Assembly: GCF_018343695.1 (NCBI RefSeq)
Contig: NZ_JAGYPJ010000001.1
Coordinates: 3,532,511-3,596,510, forward strand
Length of the DNA stretch: 64,000 nt
Source of the DNA: Lederbergia citrisecunda
Lineage (GTDB): Bacteria > Bacillota > Bacilli > Bacillales > Bacillaceae_C
Reading direction: 5' to 3'
The notes beneath the pieces were generated by a model, which worked only from the letters and a program-made list of their open reading frames with translations, was not told the origin of the DNA and ran no database searches. This document shows positions 42,716 to 52,193 of the stretch, in pieces (the first letter of the stretch is position 1; every line of letters starts with the position of its first letter). The position numbers and the translations under genes are program-made.

Positions 42716-42768
42716 GACAGCATAGGCATCATATCATAGTCAAAACTCTTTATTTCGACAAATATCTA

Positions 42769-43617
42769 TCATTTTTTCTTAGGAATTTTTATTGTAAATT
42801 GATAGTATTCTTCAAATTCTTCTTCTTCAGAATCTAATTTTATACCACTATCCGTCACCATGGACAGTGATTGACGGATTGTATTGACGGCAATTCTCAT
42901 GTCTTTGCTAATGGCACGACGTTTGCTTTTCGGCTTTTCGACAACTGTAAGAAGTTTTACGACTTGTTCCTCTGCCTGTTTGACATTCAAGCCCTTCTCA
43001 ATAATAAGATTCATCACCTGAACTTGTTTTTCAGGGTCTTTTAAAGGAATCAAAGCTCTCGCATGCCGCTCTGTAATCTTCTTTTGCAATAACGCCTCTT
43101 GGACTTCTTCTGGCAATTTTAATAATCTGATTTTATTGGCAACTGTAGATTGCCCTTTTCCTAATCGCTGCGCCAATGCTTCCTGTGTTAAATTATGCAA
43201 TTCCAAAAGTTTACCGTATGCCATTGCTTCTTCAATAGGCGTTAGTTCTTCTCGTTGAAGATTTTCTATTAAAGCAATGGAAGCCGTTTCCGTATCGCTT
43301 AAATTTTTTATTATGGCTGGAACCTCATCCCATCCGAGAAGCTGGATTGCTCTAAAGCGGCGTTCACCCGCAATAATCTCATATTGGTTAATCCCCAATT
43401 CTCTTACAACAATTGGTTGGATAATTCCATGGGTATGAATAGTTCTCGCCAATTCTTCAATTTTCGTTTCATCAAATATCGTTCTTGGTTGGAATCGATT
43501 TGGAATAATATGAGAAACAGGAATTTTTTTTATTTCATCCCTCTCATCTACCATCTCTTTTTCTATCGGTAATTCCTTCTCACCCAAACCAAATAATCGA
43601 GAGAAAGGATGTTTCAT
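42769..43617 (-). CDS. noc: Nucleoid occlusion protein Noc
   Basis: A 282-residue ParB paralogue (B. subtilis Noc 283). [22 protein letters not shown] is the CTP-binding box and [24 protein letters not shown] the DNA-reading HTH. The amphipathic N-terminus [15 protein letters not shown] is the membrane-targeting helix known in Noc, which supports this start (43617, AAGG directly upstream with AAGGTGG further off) over an upstream extension that would be read from a repeat. Noc prevents FtsZ assembly over the chromosome. No clear Noc site (ATTTCCCGGGAAAT) was seen in the window. Confidence 0.95.
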   Translation of the reverse strand: MKHPFSRLFGLGEKELPIEKEMVDERDEIKKIPVSHIIPNRFQPRTIFDETKIEELARTIHTHGIIQPIVVRELGINQYEIIAGERRFRAIQLLGWDEVPAIIKNLSDTETASIALIENLQREELTPIEEAMAYGKLLELHNLTQEALAQRLGKGQSTVANKIRLLKLPEEVQEALLQKKITERHARALIPLKDPEKQVQVMNLIIEKGLNVKQAEEQVVKLLTVVEKPKSKRRAISKDMRIAVNTIRQSLSMVTDSGIKLDSEEEEFEEYYQFTIKIPKKK

Positions 43618-43642
43618 CCTTCGACACCACCTTAATAGTGAG

Positions 43643-43755
43643 TGTTCAAAAAGGAATAAAAAGGACAAGAAGTTCGAGGCGGTGCCGTTTCGAGCAGCGG
43701 AGAAACAAGCCAACTAGAAACATCGAAATGTCATTTTTACCGGACTTTTTGAACA
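43643..43755 (+). repeat. TGTTCAAAAAG element, copy A
   Basis: A 113-bp intergenic element bounded by TGTTCAAAAAGG and CGGACTTTTTGAACA (inverted ends). It contains the conserved internal AGCCAACTAGAAAC. The second copy lies at 46711-46803 in opposite orientation. It has no coding capacity of its own. Confidence 0.8.
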
Positions 43756-43861
43756 TCCTCTAATAGAAACTCCCTTTAGCGAAACATAACATTATCTATA
43801 TTATATATGACTTACTATCATCATTCTATTTTATTTTGCAAATTCCTGCCAAACACATGTC

Positions 43862-44578
43862 CTATTCTAGTGGAAGTTTATTAGGAGTTCCCGGTTTTCT
43901 AGGATATTTTTTTGGCGTTTTATTGATTTTAGAAATAACAATAATATTGCGGTTGCTTTCCTCTATTGGCAATGTAAAAGAATGAACAGTGGAAAGCTCT
44001 CCCCCTAATTGCTTAATAGCCCGATTTGCCGCTTTTAATTCTTCCTCGGCATTAGCCGCTTTCATCGCGACAAATTGTCCTCCTTCTTTCACAAGTGGAA
44101 GGCATAGTTCGCTTAGTACAGACATCCTAGCTACTGCCCTTGCGGTAACAATATCGTATTGCTCACGAAACTTAGGATTTTGTGCAAATGTTTCAGCACG
44201 ATCATGGTGAAAATGTGTATTCTCTAAGCCTAATTCACTTGATAAATGTTCAAGAAACGTAATTCGTTTATTTAAAGAATCTACGATGGAAAGGTTGATT
44301 TCCGGAAAACAAATTTTAATTGGAATACTTGGAAAACCTGCACCTGCCCCTACGTCACATACTTTTACAGGCTTTGTAAAATCGATAAAAAAAGCCGCAC
44401 TTACTGAATCAAAGAAATGCTTTAAATACACTTCCTGTTTATCCGTAATGGCTGTCAGATTCATTTTTTCATTCCATTCAACAAGTAGCTCATAATAACG
44501 CTCAAACATACTAAGCTGATGGGAGTCCAAATGAATCCCCTTTTCCCCAAGCTTATTTGTAAATTGTTCAATGTTCAT
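43862..44578 (-). CDS. rsmG: 16S rRNA (guanine527-N7)-methyltransferase RsmG (GidB)
   Basis: A 238-residue SAM enzyme (B. subtilis 239). The N-terminal helices ([20 protein letters not shown]) precede motif [21 protein letters not shown] near residue 70 and [22 protein letters not shown] near 140. It methylates N7 of G527 in 16S rRNA; loss gives low-level streptomycin resistance. AGGAATG lies upstream of the ATG. It stands in the conserved mnmG-rsmG-noc order. Confidence 0.97.
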   Translation of the reverse strand: MNIEQFTNKLGEKGIHLDSHQLSMFERYYELLVEWNEKMNLTAITDKQEVYLKHFFDSVSAAFFIDFTKPVKVCDVGAGAGFPSIPIKICFPEINLSIVDSLNKRITFLEHLSSELGLENTHFHHDRAETFAQNPKFREQYDIVTARAVARMSVLSELCLPLVKEGGQFVAMKAANAEEELKAANRAIKQLGGELSTVHSFTLPIEESNRNIIVISKINKTPKKYPRKPGTPNKLPLE

Positions 44579-44642
44579 TGTAGTTTCATTCCTATTCTTG
44601 TTGGTACGCCTTCCAATTACAAGCGCTATATGTAAAATAACC

Positions 44643-44679
44643 CCAACCTGGAAGTTAAAAAACGGTCTTCCTAGGTTGG
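44643..44679. other. Hairpin between mnmG and rsmG
   Basis: CCAACCTGGAAG pairs with CTTCCTAGGTTGG (one bulge each side). The tail on the minus strand is GGTTATTTT, so termination after mnmG would be weak; a regulatory or partial terminator role is possible. Confidence 0.55.
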
Positions 44680-44788
44680 AGATTTATTGTGCATCCTGAT
44701 CAAAACTTATGTCTAGTGACAGTACATTCACGATACGAGCTTTTTACTTCAGAACATTTACTTATTCAGGCTAATAAGAACCTTTCTT

Positions 44789-46684
44789 CTATTCACCTGA
44801 AACTTTAGCGATTTTTCCATGTTCGATATACACGAGTAAAATGGAAATGTCTGCTGGGTTAACTCCTGAAATTCTAGAAGCTTGAGCGATGGATAATGGG
44901 CGCACTTTGTTAAGTTTTTGACGCGCTTCTGTTGCAATTCCATTGATCGCATCATAATCGATGTTTTCAGGGATCTTTTTGTCTTCCAGCTTTTTAAGTT
45001 TTTCCACTTGTTGAAGAGATTTTTCAATATACCCTTCATATTTGATTTGGATTTCTACTTGCTCAATAACGTCTTTTTGCAACTCTTGTTCAGCAGGTGC
45101 CAATTCTGCTATTTGTGCATATGACATTTCAGGACGTTTCAATAAGTCAGATGCCCTGATTCCATCTTTCAATGGACTTCCGCCCGCTTGAATGATCATT
45201 TCTTGCGTTTTTTCATTCGGTTTTAAAATAATTGAGCGAAGTCTATTCATTTCTGCCTCTATAGCAGCTTTTTTGCTTACATATTTTTCATATCTTTCAT
45301 CTGAAATCAGCCCGATATCATGCCCAATCTCAGTTAAACGCAAGTCCGCATTATCGTGTCGTAATAGAAGGCGATATTCTGCACGTGATGTAAGCAGACG
45401 ATAAGGTTCATTCGTTCCTTTCGTCACGAGATCATCAATGAGAACGCCGATATAGCCGTCAGAGCGACTTAAAATGACTTCATCTTTTCCAAGTATTTTT
45501 CTAGCTGCATTGATACCTGCCATGATTCCTTGGGCAGATGCCTCTTCATAACCAGATGTACCGTTAATTTGTCCAGCTGTATACAAGTTTTTAATTTTTT
45601 TCGTTTCAAGTGTAGGCCATAGCTGAGTCGGAACGATGGCATCATATTCAATGGCATATCCAGGACGCATCATTTTTGCATTTTCCAAACCAGGAACTGT
45701 TGCGATGATTTGATGCTGAATTTCTTCAGGCAAGCTCGTTGAAAGTCCTTGAACATATACTTCATTCGTATTTCGTCCTTCTGGTTCAAGGAAGATTTGA
45801 TGTCTTGGCTTATCATTAAAGCGGACAACTTTATCTTCAATCGAAGGGCAATAGCGTGCTCCTGTACCTTTTACCATTCCTGAGAACATTGGAGCACGAT
45901 GCAAGTTTTCATCAATGAGTTGATGAGTACGCAAGTTTGTATACGTGAGCCAGCATGGTAGCTGATCAGTAATGAATTTCGTTGTTTCATAACTGAAAGC
46001 ACGTGGTTCTTCGTCACCAGGTTGAATTTCCGTTTTACTGTAATCGATTGTATTGCTGTTAATACGTGGAGGAGTACCTGTTTTAAACCGCTCCATCTCA
46101 AATCCTAAGCTTTCAAGGTGTTCCGAAAGCTTAATAGATGGTTTTTGGTTATTAGGTCCACTTGAATATTTCAATTCTCCTAAAATAATTTCTCCTCTAA
46201 GGAACGTTCCAGTCGTAATAATGACTGCTTTTCCACGGAAGATGGCACCTGTATTCGTAATAACACCTTTACATTCACCATCTTCTACAACTAATTCATC
46301 AACCATACCTTGTTGAAGAGTTAAGTTTGGTTCATTTTCCAGCGTATTTTTCATTTCATGTTGATATTGGAATTTGTCAGCTTGAGCTCGCAAAGCTTGA
46401 ACAGCAGGACCTTTTCCAGTATTCAACATTCTCATTTGAATATAAGTTTTATCGATATTCTTAGCCATCTCACCGCCAAGAGCGTCAATTTCTCTTACAA
46501 CGACCCCTTTAGCAGGTCCACCAATAGAAGGGTTACATGGCATGAATGCGACCATATCAAGATTTAGCGTTAACATCAATGTTTTGGCACCCATTCTTGC
46601 CGCTGCCAATCCCGCTTCACAGCCTGCATGACCTGCACCAATGACGATAACATCGTATAGACCAGCTTCATATGTTGTTTGCAT
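44789..46684 (-). CDS. mnmG: tRNA uridine-5-carboxymethylaminomethyl enzyme MnmG (GidA)
   Basis: A 631-residue FAD protein (B. subtilis 628). [23 protein letters not shown] is the Rossmann FAD site (residues 9-31). [20 protein letters not shown] and [21 protein letters not shown] are GidA signatures, and the helical C-terminus binds MnmE and tRNA. With MnmE it installs the cmnm5 group on U34 of several tRNAs. GGAAGGTG precedes the ATG. Repeat copy B, not a promoter-like sequence, separates it from mnmE. Confidence 0.98.
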   Translation of the reverse strand: MQTTYEAGLYDVIVIGAGHAGCEAGLAAARMGAKTLMLTLNLDMVAFMPCNPSIGGPAKGVVVREIDALGGEMAKNIDKTYIQMRMLNTGKGPAVQALRAQADKFQYQHEMKNTLENEPNLTLQQGMVDELVVEDGECKGVITNTGAIFRGKAVIITTGTFLRGEIILGELKYSSGPNNQKPSIKLSEHLESLGFEMERFKTGTPPRINSNTIDYSKTEIQPGDEEPRAFSYETTKFITDQLPCWLTYTNLRTHQLIDENLHRAPMFSGMVKGTGARYCPSIEDKVVRFNDKPRHQIFLEPEGRNTNEVYVQGLSTSLPEEIQHQIIATVPGLENAKMMRPGYAIEYDAIVPTQLWPTLETKKIKNLYTAGQINGTSGYEEASAQGIMAGINAARKILGKDEVILSRSDGYIGVLIDDLVTKGTNEPYRLLTSRAEYRLLLRHDNADLRLTEIGHDIGLISDERYEKYVSKKAAIEAEMNRLRSIILKPNEKTQEMIIQAGGSPLKDGIRASDLLKRPEMSYAQIAELAPAEQELQKDVIEQVEIQIKYEGYIEKSLQQVEKLKKLEDKKIPENIDYDAINGIATEARQKLNKVRPLSIAQASRISGVNPADISILLVYIEHGKIAKVSGE

Positions 46685-46710
46685 AATGTTTCACCTTCCC
46701 TTTTATAGGA

Positions 46711-46803
46711 TGTTCAAAAAGTCCGTTAAAAAGACACTTTTGTGTTTCTAGTTGGCTTGTTGTCCGCTGGTGGAAACTGCACCGACTTGGACCTTTTTGA
46801 ACA
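46711..46803 (-). repeat. TGTTCAAAAAG element, copy B
   Basis: A 93-bp element between mnmE and mnmG with inverted ends TGTTCAAAAAGTCCG and CCTTTTTGAACA. The complement of GTTTCTAGTTGGCTTGT inside it matches copy A at 43643-43755. It is inverted relative to copy A and about 20 bp shorter. Confidence 0.8.
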
Positions 46804-46821
46804 CTCCATTTTAAATATATT

Positions 46822-48207
46822 TTATTTTCCAAGACAAAACTGTGAAAATAGTTGATTAATTAAACTTTCCTGTACTGTATCTCCAATGATTTCCCCTAAT
46901 AGTTCCCATGTACGGGTTAAATCAATTTGAATAATATCGATTGGCGTTCCAAAATCAATTCCGTTCAGTACTTCTTCGATTGCTTGATGTGCTTGATTTA
47001 AAAGAGCGATATGACGGCTATTTGATACATACGTCATGTCACCTGCTTCAATCTGGCCTTTAAAAAACATATCTGAAATTGCCCGCTCTAAATCATCTAT
47101 TCCTTGCTCCTCAAGGAGAGAAGTCGTAACAATTTGATGATTTTTCGCTATTAGACGTACTTCATCCATATCAATTTTTCTTGGTAAATCTGTTTTATTC
47201 ACGATGACGATAACGTCCATTCCTTCTGTCGCTATAAATAGTTGTTTATCCTCTTCCGTGAAATCATCTGCAGAGTTTAAGACAAGTAAAATTAAATCTG
47301 CTTTTTTCAGAACTTCTCGGGATCGTTCTACCCCGATTCTTTCTACAATATCCTCTGTTTCCCTAATTCCAGCTGTATCAACCAAACGCAGTGGAACTCC
47401 GCGGACATTGACGTATTCTTCAATAACATCTCTTGTTGTACCTGGAATATCAGTAACGATCGCTTTATTTTCTTGTACAAGACTATTTAATAAGGACGAT
47501 TTCCCAACGTTAGGTCGGCCAATGATAACCGTTGATAATCCTTCACGTAAAATTTTCCCTTGCCCGGCGGTTTGAAGCAGCTTTTCAAGCTCACCTTTTA
47601 TATAAGTAGCTTTTTCAACGAGAATTCGATGTGTCATTTCTTCCACATCATCATATTCTGGATAATCGATATTTACTTCTACATGGGCAACGACTTCAAG
47701 GATTTCCTGACGAAGAGTGCCAATTAATTTGGATAGCCGCCCTTCCATCTGTCCGAGTGCAACATTCATCGCGCGATCAGTTTTAGCCCGGATTAAGTCC
47801 ATAACTGCTTCCGCCTGTGATAAATCGATGCGCCCGTTTAAAAACGCACGTTTCGTGAACTCTCCTGGCTCCGCTAGTCTAGCCCCTGCATTCAAAGCAA
47901 GTTGCAGTACTCGATTTACTGAAACGATTCCTCCGTGGCAATTGATTTCCACGACATCCTCTCTTGTAAATGTCCTAGGCGCTCTCATCAAACTGACCAT
48001 TACTTCCTCAGCAATTTCCTCTGATTTCGGATCGACAATCCTTCCATAATGGATCGTGTGCGTTTCTACCTCTTTTAATTTCTTCCCGCTCGGACTTCGA
48101 AATAGTTGGTCAGCGATTGCGACCGCTTCTTCCCCACTTAAGCGTACAATAGCAATCGCTCCCTCACCCATCGGAGTCGATATTGCCGCTATCGTATCAA
48201 ATTCCAT
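46822..48207 (-). CDS. mnmE: tRNA modification GTPase MnmE (TrmE)
   Basis: A protein of about 461 residues (B. subtilis 459). The N-terminal tetrahydrofolate-binding domain starts [22 protein letters not shown]. The inserted G domain has [14 protein letters not shown] (P-loop, near residue 226), [13 protein letters not shown] (switch), [16 protein letters not shown] and NKTD. The C-terminus ends FCLGK with the conserved Cys. It works with MnmG on tRNA U34. ATG at 48207 (AGAGGTG upstream) or 48210. Confidence 0.97.
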   Translation of the reverse strand: MEFDTIAAISTPMGEGAIAIVRLSGEEAVAIADQLFRSPSGKKLKEVETHTIHYGRIVDPKSEEIAEEVMVSLMRAPRTFTREDVVEINCHGGIVSVNRVLQLALNAGARLAEPGEFTKRAFLNGRIDLSQAEAVMDLIRAKTDRAMNVALGQMEGRLSKLIGTLRQEILEVVAHVEVNIDYPEYDDVEEMTHRILVEKATYIKGELEKLLQTAGQGKILREGLSTVIIGRPNVGKSSLLNSLVQENKAIVTDIPGTTRDVIEEYVNVRGVPLRLVDTAGIRETEDIVERIGVERSREVLKKADLILLVLNSADDFTEEDKQLFIATEGMDVIVIVNKTDLPRKIDMDEVRLIAKNHQIVTTSLLEEQGIDDLERAISDMFFKGQIEAGDMTYVSNSRHIALLNQAHQAIEEVLNGIDFGTPIDIIQIDLTRTWELLGEIIGDTVQESLINQLFSQFCLGK

Positions 48208-48269
48208 CATGATCACCTCTTTCCATTTTTGACTTTATATATATTGATCGCATTTTTGCGAAAAAGTGT

Positions 48270-48389
48270 TTATCCCCAAAATAATAGAATACCAAAATTT
48301 TTGATTGTGGAAAAGTTATTTTACACTGTGAATTTTATCCACAGCCTAATTTTCGTACTCTTTATTTTAACTTATCCACATGTGAATAA
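48270..48389. promoter_or_regulatory. DnaA-box cluster upstream of mnmE
   Basis: The 354-base gap between the isomerase and mnmE contains two perfect boxes TTATCCACA (48335-48343 and 48372-48380). One-mismatch boxes lie at 48270 (TTATCCCCA), 48306 (TGTGGAAAA, reverse) and 48381 (TGTGAATAA, reverse, abutting the previous box). Such density does not arise elsewhere in the window outside oriC. The remainder of the gap (48390-48520) is AT-rich and featureless. Confidence 0.8.
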
Positions 48390-48525
48390 CAATAATTCAT
48401 GATTTTCTCATTTGAATATCTTTTCCTTGCTAACATTATTGTTTATTTCCGCTGCAGGCGCTCCAATCAACATAGTTATAAAACAGTAGTGTGATTAAAA
48501 TTAATTATTTTCATTTTCCATAAAA

Positions 48526-48555
48526 AAATCCGAATCATTCCTTCGATTCGGATTT
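48526..48555 (-). terminator. Intrinsic terminator of the isomerase gene
   Basis: AAATCCGAATC and GATTCGGATTT form an 11-bp stem, followed on the minus strand by a run of T. Confidence 0.9.
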
Positions 48556-48561
48556 CGCTTA

Positions 48562-49338
48562 TTATACTTTTTTTGTTTCAAATATTTCTTTTAAAAATTC
48601 TCTCGATCGTACTAACTCTTTATGCAAATCATTCCATTGGCATTCTATAGAAATACGTTGATTGTAATTAGCTCGTTGTAAACAGTCAACAAAACGATCG
48701 TACGGATAATGACCTGTTCCTGGAGAAAAACGTCCGGTATCAGCTATATGAATATGCTTTATAAACTCTTTTGCTATCACAATGTTTTCTAGGGGTTCAT
48801 TTTCTTCATCCATATGGTAGAAGTCTGCTAAAATTTGGATGCTCTCGCGATTTATCTTTTTAGCCAATTCTTCCGCCTCAATAACACTGTTAATCATATT
48901 GCTTTCTTTTTTATTCAGTGGCTCAATGACAATGGTAATCCCTAGAGGTTCGGCATTGTCTGCGACTAAGCTTAAGAATTGAAGGATTTGCTCCTCTGCC
49001 CGTTCGCACGAAAAACCATCCGGAAATGAGCGTGCTCCACCACTACCAAATACAATAGTATCGGCTCCTATTTGATGCACTCTTTGCAACGCTATTTCGA
49101 CATAATGTTTGATACGATCATGGTCAACCGTATCCCCTACAATTTTCATATCCCCCGGGAGAAAGACATTACAAGCTTCAACAGCAAGAGGACTGTCTTG
49201 AAACTTTTTTAAGACCTCTGCAAATTCACGGTCACTTTTTTCAGGCATGAGTGATACAACTGTACATTCAATAAAATCAAACCGAGCGTCATGAACTATT
49301 TTTGCTTGATCAATTCCTAAACAGCAACCAAATTTCAT
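48562..49338 (-). CDS. Sugar phosphate isomerase/epimerase (xylose-isomerase-like TIM barrel)
   Basis: A 258-residue AP-endonuclease-2/xylose-isomerase-type barrel. Metal-ligand positions are visible: Glu in ITIVIEPLN (near residue 139), Asp-His in ILADFYHMD (near 175), His in IKHIHIADTG (near 200) and Glu in ISIECQW (near 235). It resembles IolE/IolI or tagatose/psicose epimerases, but the substrate is not evident. GGGGAGC precedes the ATG. It begins the 8-kb stretch between mnmE and jag and is transcribed alone, with its own terminator. Confidence 0.82.
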   Translation of the reverse strand: MKFGCCLGIDQAKIVHDARFDFIECTVVSLMPEKSDREFAEVLKKFQDSPLAVEACNVFLPGDMKIVGDTVDHDRIKHYVEIALQRVHQIGADTIVFGSGGARSFPDGFSCERAEEQILQFLSLVADNAEPLGITIVIEPLNKKESNMINSVIEAEELAKKINRESIQILADFYHMDEENEPLENIVIAKEFIKHIHIADTGRFSPGTGHYPYDRFVDCLQRANYNQRISIECQWNDLHKELVRSREFLKEIFETKKV

Positions 49339-49489
49339 AAATTTAGCTCCCCTTTTTATTGATAAACTTGTATATTGATTACCACTCCAGTCTCTCGCTT
49401 TACTAGCATGTGGGGGCTTCCTGCTGGAGTTTCATACCTTCCTATCAAAATACCATTACATCATTTTCAATTATGAGCGTTATCAAATC

Positions 49490-51358
49490 CTACTTTTTAA
49501 AAAACCGAAATAAATCTCCATATATAATTTTGTCAGAATAATTTAGTTCCTTTTGAACTTGTGTAAAGTAAGAGGAACATTTATTTCGTTTTACTTTTTT
49601 ACTTGTTTCTTTACTGTAACAAGTTCCCTCTGAATAAATATAATGATCCGTCGTAAAAGTGCCATCCCTAAATACAACTAGACGGTTATCTTCGTTAGAT
49701 AACAAACTCGTTCCGAAAGAATAAGTCTGATCGTTATTCTCTACTCCCAATAAATCAAAAATGGTTGCTCGTAAATCGATTTGTCCCCCAACTGTATTGA
49801 TCACTTCACCTTTCATTCCAGGAACATGGATGAAGAAAGGTACTTTTTGCAATTCTACTTGGTCTTTAACTGTAATTTCATGTCCTAACACTTCGCTTAA
49901 TGCGTCATTATAGCTCTTAGAAATGCCATAATGATCGCCGAATAAAACGAAAATGGAATTTTTATATAGATCCGTATCTTTTATTTGATCAAAGAAAGAT
50001 TTAATTGCCTCATCTTCATATCGAACTGTCGTAAAATATCTGTTCACGACCCCTTGTTCCGTTTCAAGTTCAGGAATGAATTGGTCTTCAGGCTCCAATA
50101 GAAATGGAAAATGATTCGTTAACGTTAAAAATTTCGCATAAAAAGGCTGCGGCAATGATAATAAATAGGGCATCGACTGTTCAAAAAATGGAATGTCCTT
50201 TAAGCCATAATTGATCGAGTTTTCGTCATTTACATCGTAATCTTCCTTTGAGAAAAAGCGGTCGTAGCCCAATGCATTATACATCGTCAAGCGATTCCAA
50301 AACTGAGAGTCATTACCGTGAAAAGATGCAGAGTAATAATTGTATTTCTTTAATATTTCGGGAGTCGCCAAATATTCATTTTTTGGTTTTCTGACAAAAA
50401 CAGAGCCACCTGATAGTGGATATAAACTATTATCAACAATAAACTCAGCATCGGAGGTTTTTCCTTGTGCTGTTTGATGATAAAAATTGGGAAAGTAAAA
50501 GCTTTCATCTTTCAATTTATTTAAAAACGGCGTTACTTCCTGATCATTTATTTTTTTATCAATGACAAAGGCTTGTGTTGATTCGAGAAATATGACGATT
50601 ACGTTTTTACCTTTTGCGATCCCATGATAATTGGATGGAGTTACTCTATTATGCTTATCCTCTAGGTAATGCGTGATTTCTGCAACATCGCTTTCATCCG
50701 CTAAAACACTGTTAACAGACGTTTTCGAGTATTGTAAAATATCGAATATGTGATAGTAATATAGACCGAGAGATTTAACAATCAGTTCTTTATCATATGA
50801 TTTATTCCAGAAATCTGAGTTTAGCATCATACTAAAAAGTAAAGGAACAGTCGTCATTATTAGGAAATGACGTTTCTTTACATTCTTCTTTAGTGGAATA
50901 TTGATCGTTACCGAATACCTTTTTCTCATTAAAAAAATGAGCAACACTAAATCTAAGAACATCCAAATATCATAGTATTTTATAAGCTCTACCGTACTTT
51001 GACTTAATCCACCTACGTTTTGAAATTGAAGTAATACGGGTACAGTAATGAAATCAATATAAAATCGATAATAGAGGACGTTACCAAACAGGATGCCGGT
51101 TAGTAACAAATCAATCACAAAAAAGGCCTTATTTCTAGCCGATTTTCGAAAAAGAAAACCGATGCCAAGAAAAAAAGCAGCAGATGCAAGCGAAGTTGTC
51201 GCTAACACAATTCCTTCCCCAATGGATTGAATATTAATATGAAATACCCATATGTATAATGCACACATTTTTATCCATAGTAAAAAAACGGCTGCACTAT
51301 AAATAAACAGGGCATTGCTTTCTTTCGATTTATGTATCTTAATCATACTGCTTTTCAT
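49490..51358 (-). CDS. LTA synthase family protein (polyglycerol-phosphate/sulfatase fold)
   Basis: A 622-residue protein with five N-terminal helices (residues 15-185), a linker and an extracellular sulfatase-like domain from about residue 250. QGKTSDAEFIVDNSLYPL carries the catalytic Thr that takes phosphoglycerol. VIVIFLESTQAFVID, SFHGNDSQFWNR and FVLFGDHYGIS hold metal ligands and the signature His residues. It transfers glycerol phosphate from phosphatidylglycerol to lipoteichoic acid, like LtaS, YfnI, YqgS and YvgJ; which paralogue it matches is undecided. GGAAGTGG precedes the ATG. Confidence 0.9.
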   Translation of the reverse strand: MKSSMIKIHKSKESNALFIYSAAVFLLWIKMCALYIWVFHINIQSIGEGIVLATTSLASAAFFLGIGFLFRKSARNKAFFVIDLLLTGILFGNVLYYRFYIDFITVPVLLQFQNVGGLSQSTVELIKYYDIWMFLDLVLLIFLMRKRYSVTINIPLKKNVKKRHFLIMTTVPLLFSMMLNSDFWNKSYDKELIVKSLGLYYYHIFDILQYSKTSVNSVLADESDVAEITHYLEDKHNRVTPSNYHGIAKGKNVIVIFLESTQAFVIDKKINDQEVTPFLNKLKDESFYFPNFYHQTAQGKTSDAEFIVDNSLYPLSGGSVFVRKPKNEYLATPEILKKYNYYSASFHGNDSQFWNRLTMYNALGYDRFFSKEDYDVNDENSINYGLKDIPFFEQSMPYLLSLPQPFYAKFLTLTNHFPFLLEPEDQFIPELETEQGVVNRYFTTVRYEDEAIKSFFDQIKDTDLYKNSIFVLFGDHYGISKSYNDALSEVLGHEITVKDQVELQKVPFFIHVPGMKGEVINTVGGQIDLRATIFDLLGVENNDQTYSFGTSLLSNEDNRLVVFRDGTFTTDHYIYSEGTCYSKETSKKVKRNKCSSYFTQVQKELNYSDKIIYGDLFRFFKK

Positions 51359-51486
51359 TTTTTTGCCACTTCCGATTATTTTATTTATTATATTTTACCA
51401 CTATAACATTACTAAAAAACACTTAATTAAGTCGTCATTATTTGCGACGTATGAGACCGAAGAAAAGTTTCAAATTAGGGCAAAAA

Positions 51487-51527
51487 TAAAAAGCCAACAT
51501 TCTCCAATGAAGAATAATCGGCTTTTA
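51487..51527 (-). terminator. Intrinsic terminator of the PAP2 gene
   Basis: AAAAGCC...ATTCT and AGAAT...GGCTTTT pair with a small internal mismatch, followed by T residues on the minus strand. Confidence 0.8.
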
Positions 51528-51532
51528 TCTCG

Positions 51533-52105
51533 TTAATGTAACTTGTTTGTTTTTGTGAATAATAAAATGACCCGGTTATATAATGGTTCTAGTAATCTCC
51601 TTTGAGAATAAACGATGGCTGTTACGATAAATGCTATAATGGCTCCAGCTATTACATCAAGTGGGTAGTGAACACCAATAAATACTCTTGAAAGTGCCAT
51701 AAAAATAGCAAATATGATTAAGAAACTACCAATCTTCCTCTTTCTCCAAAAAACGGAAAAGGCGATCGCAAAAGCCCCTGCTGAGTGATTGCTTGGAAAC
51801 GAGGGATCCAAATCTGATTTAGTTGATAGAAGATTCACAGCATGGTCCACAAATGGGCGTGGACGAAAATACATCATCTCTATGATTTTATCTACACCTA
51901 ATACAAAAATAGTGATCGTTACGGCAAACAATACAATTTTTCGATTTTCAAATTTATCCCCTGATTTAGAAAACCATAACCAAACTAATACTAAGCCTAA
52001 AAGAATCGGACCAAATTTAGAAAACGAACTGACCATCTGGTCGAATATATCATTATTTCCTGCAAATTGATTAATTAGTTCAAACAAGCGATAATCAAAA
52101 TTCAT
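51533..52105 (-). CDS. PAP2 phosphatase, undecaprenyl-pyrophosphatase-like (BcrC type)
   Basis: A 190-residue six-helix phosphatase. All three PAP2 motifs are intact: MYFRPRPFVDHA (motif 1, Arg-Pro), PSFPSNHSAGAFAIAFSVFWR (motif 2, catalytic His) and SRVFIGVHYPLDVIAGA (motif 3, nucleophile His). The length and VHYPLDV fit BcrC-like enzymes that recycle undecaprenyl pyrophosphate for wall synthesis, with bacitracin tolerance as a side effect. GGGAG precedes the ATG. It lies between the LtaS-like and DedA-PAP2 genes. Confidence 0.9.
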   Translation of the reverse strand: MNFDYRLFELINQFAGNNDIFDQMVSSFSKFGPILLGLVLVWLWFSKSGDKFENRKIVLFAVTITIFVLGVDKIIEMMYFRPRPFVDHAVNLLSTKSDLDPSFPSNHSAGAFAIAFSVFWRKRKIGSFLIIFAIFMALSRVFIGVHYPLDVIAGAIIAFIVTAIVYSQRRLLEPLYNRVILLFTKTNKLH

Positions 52106-52193
52106 TTTTTTCTCCCATGTTTTTAAAATTTTGTTACAAGATGGTTTTTATCATAACAATGATGTTGTCGAACAGTAAATAACGATTGGAAAT

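Noticed and set aside
43618-43713. 32-codon N-terminal extension of noc
   Set aside because: It is read from the TGTTCAAAAAG repeat; the Noc membrane-targeting N-terminus starts at 43617 with its own binding site.
49385-49431. CTCCAG...CTGGAG hairpin between the isomerase and LtaS-like genes
   Set aside because: The loop is over 30 bases and there is no T-run, so neither a terminator nor a regulatory element is supported.
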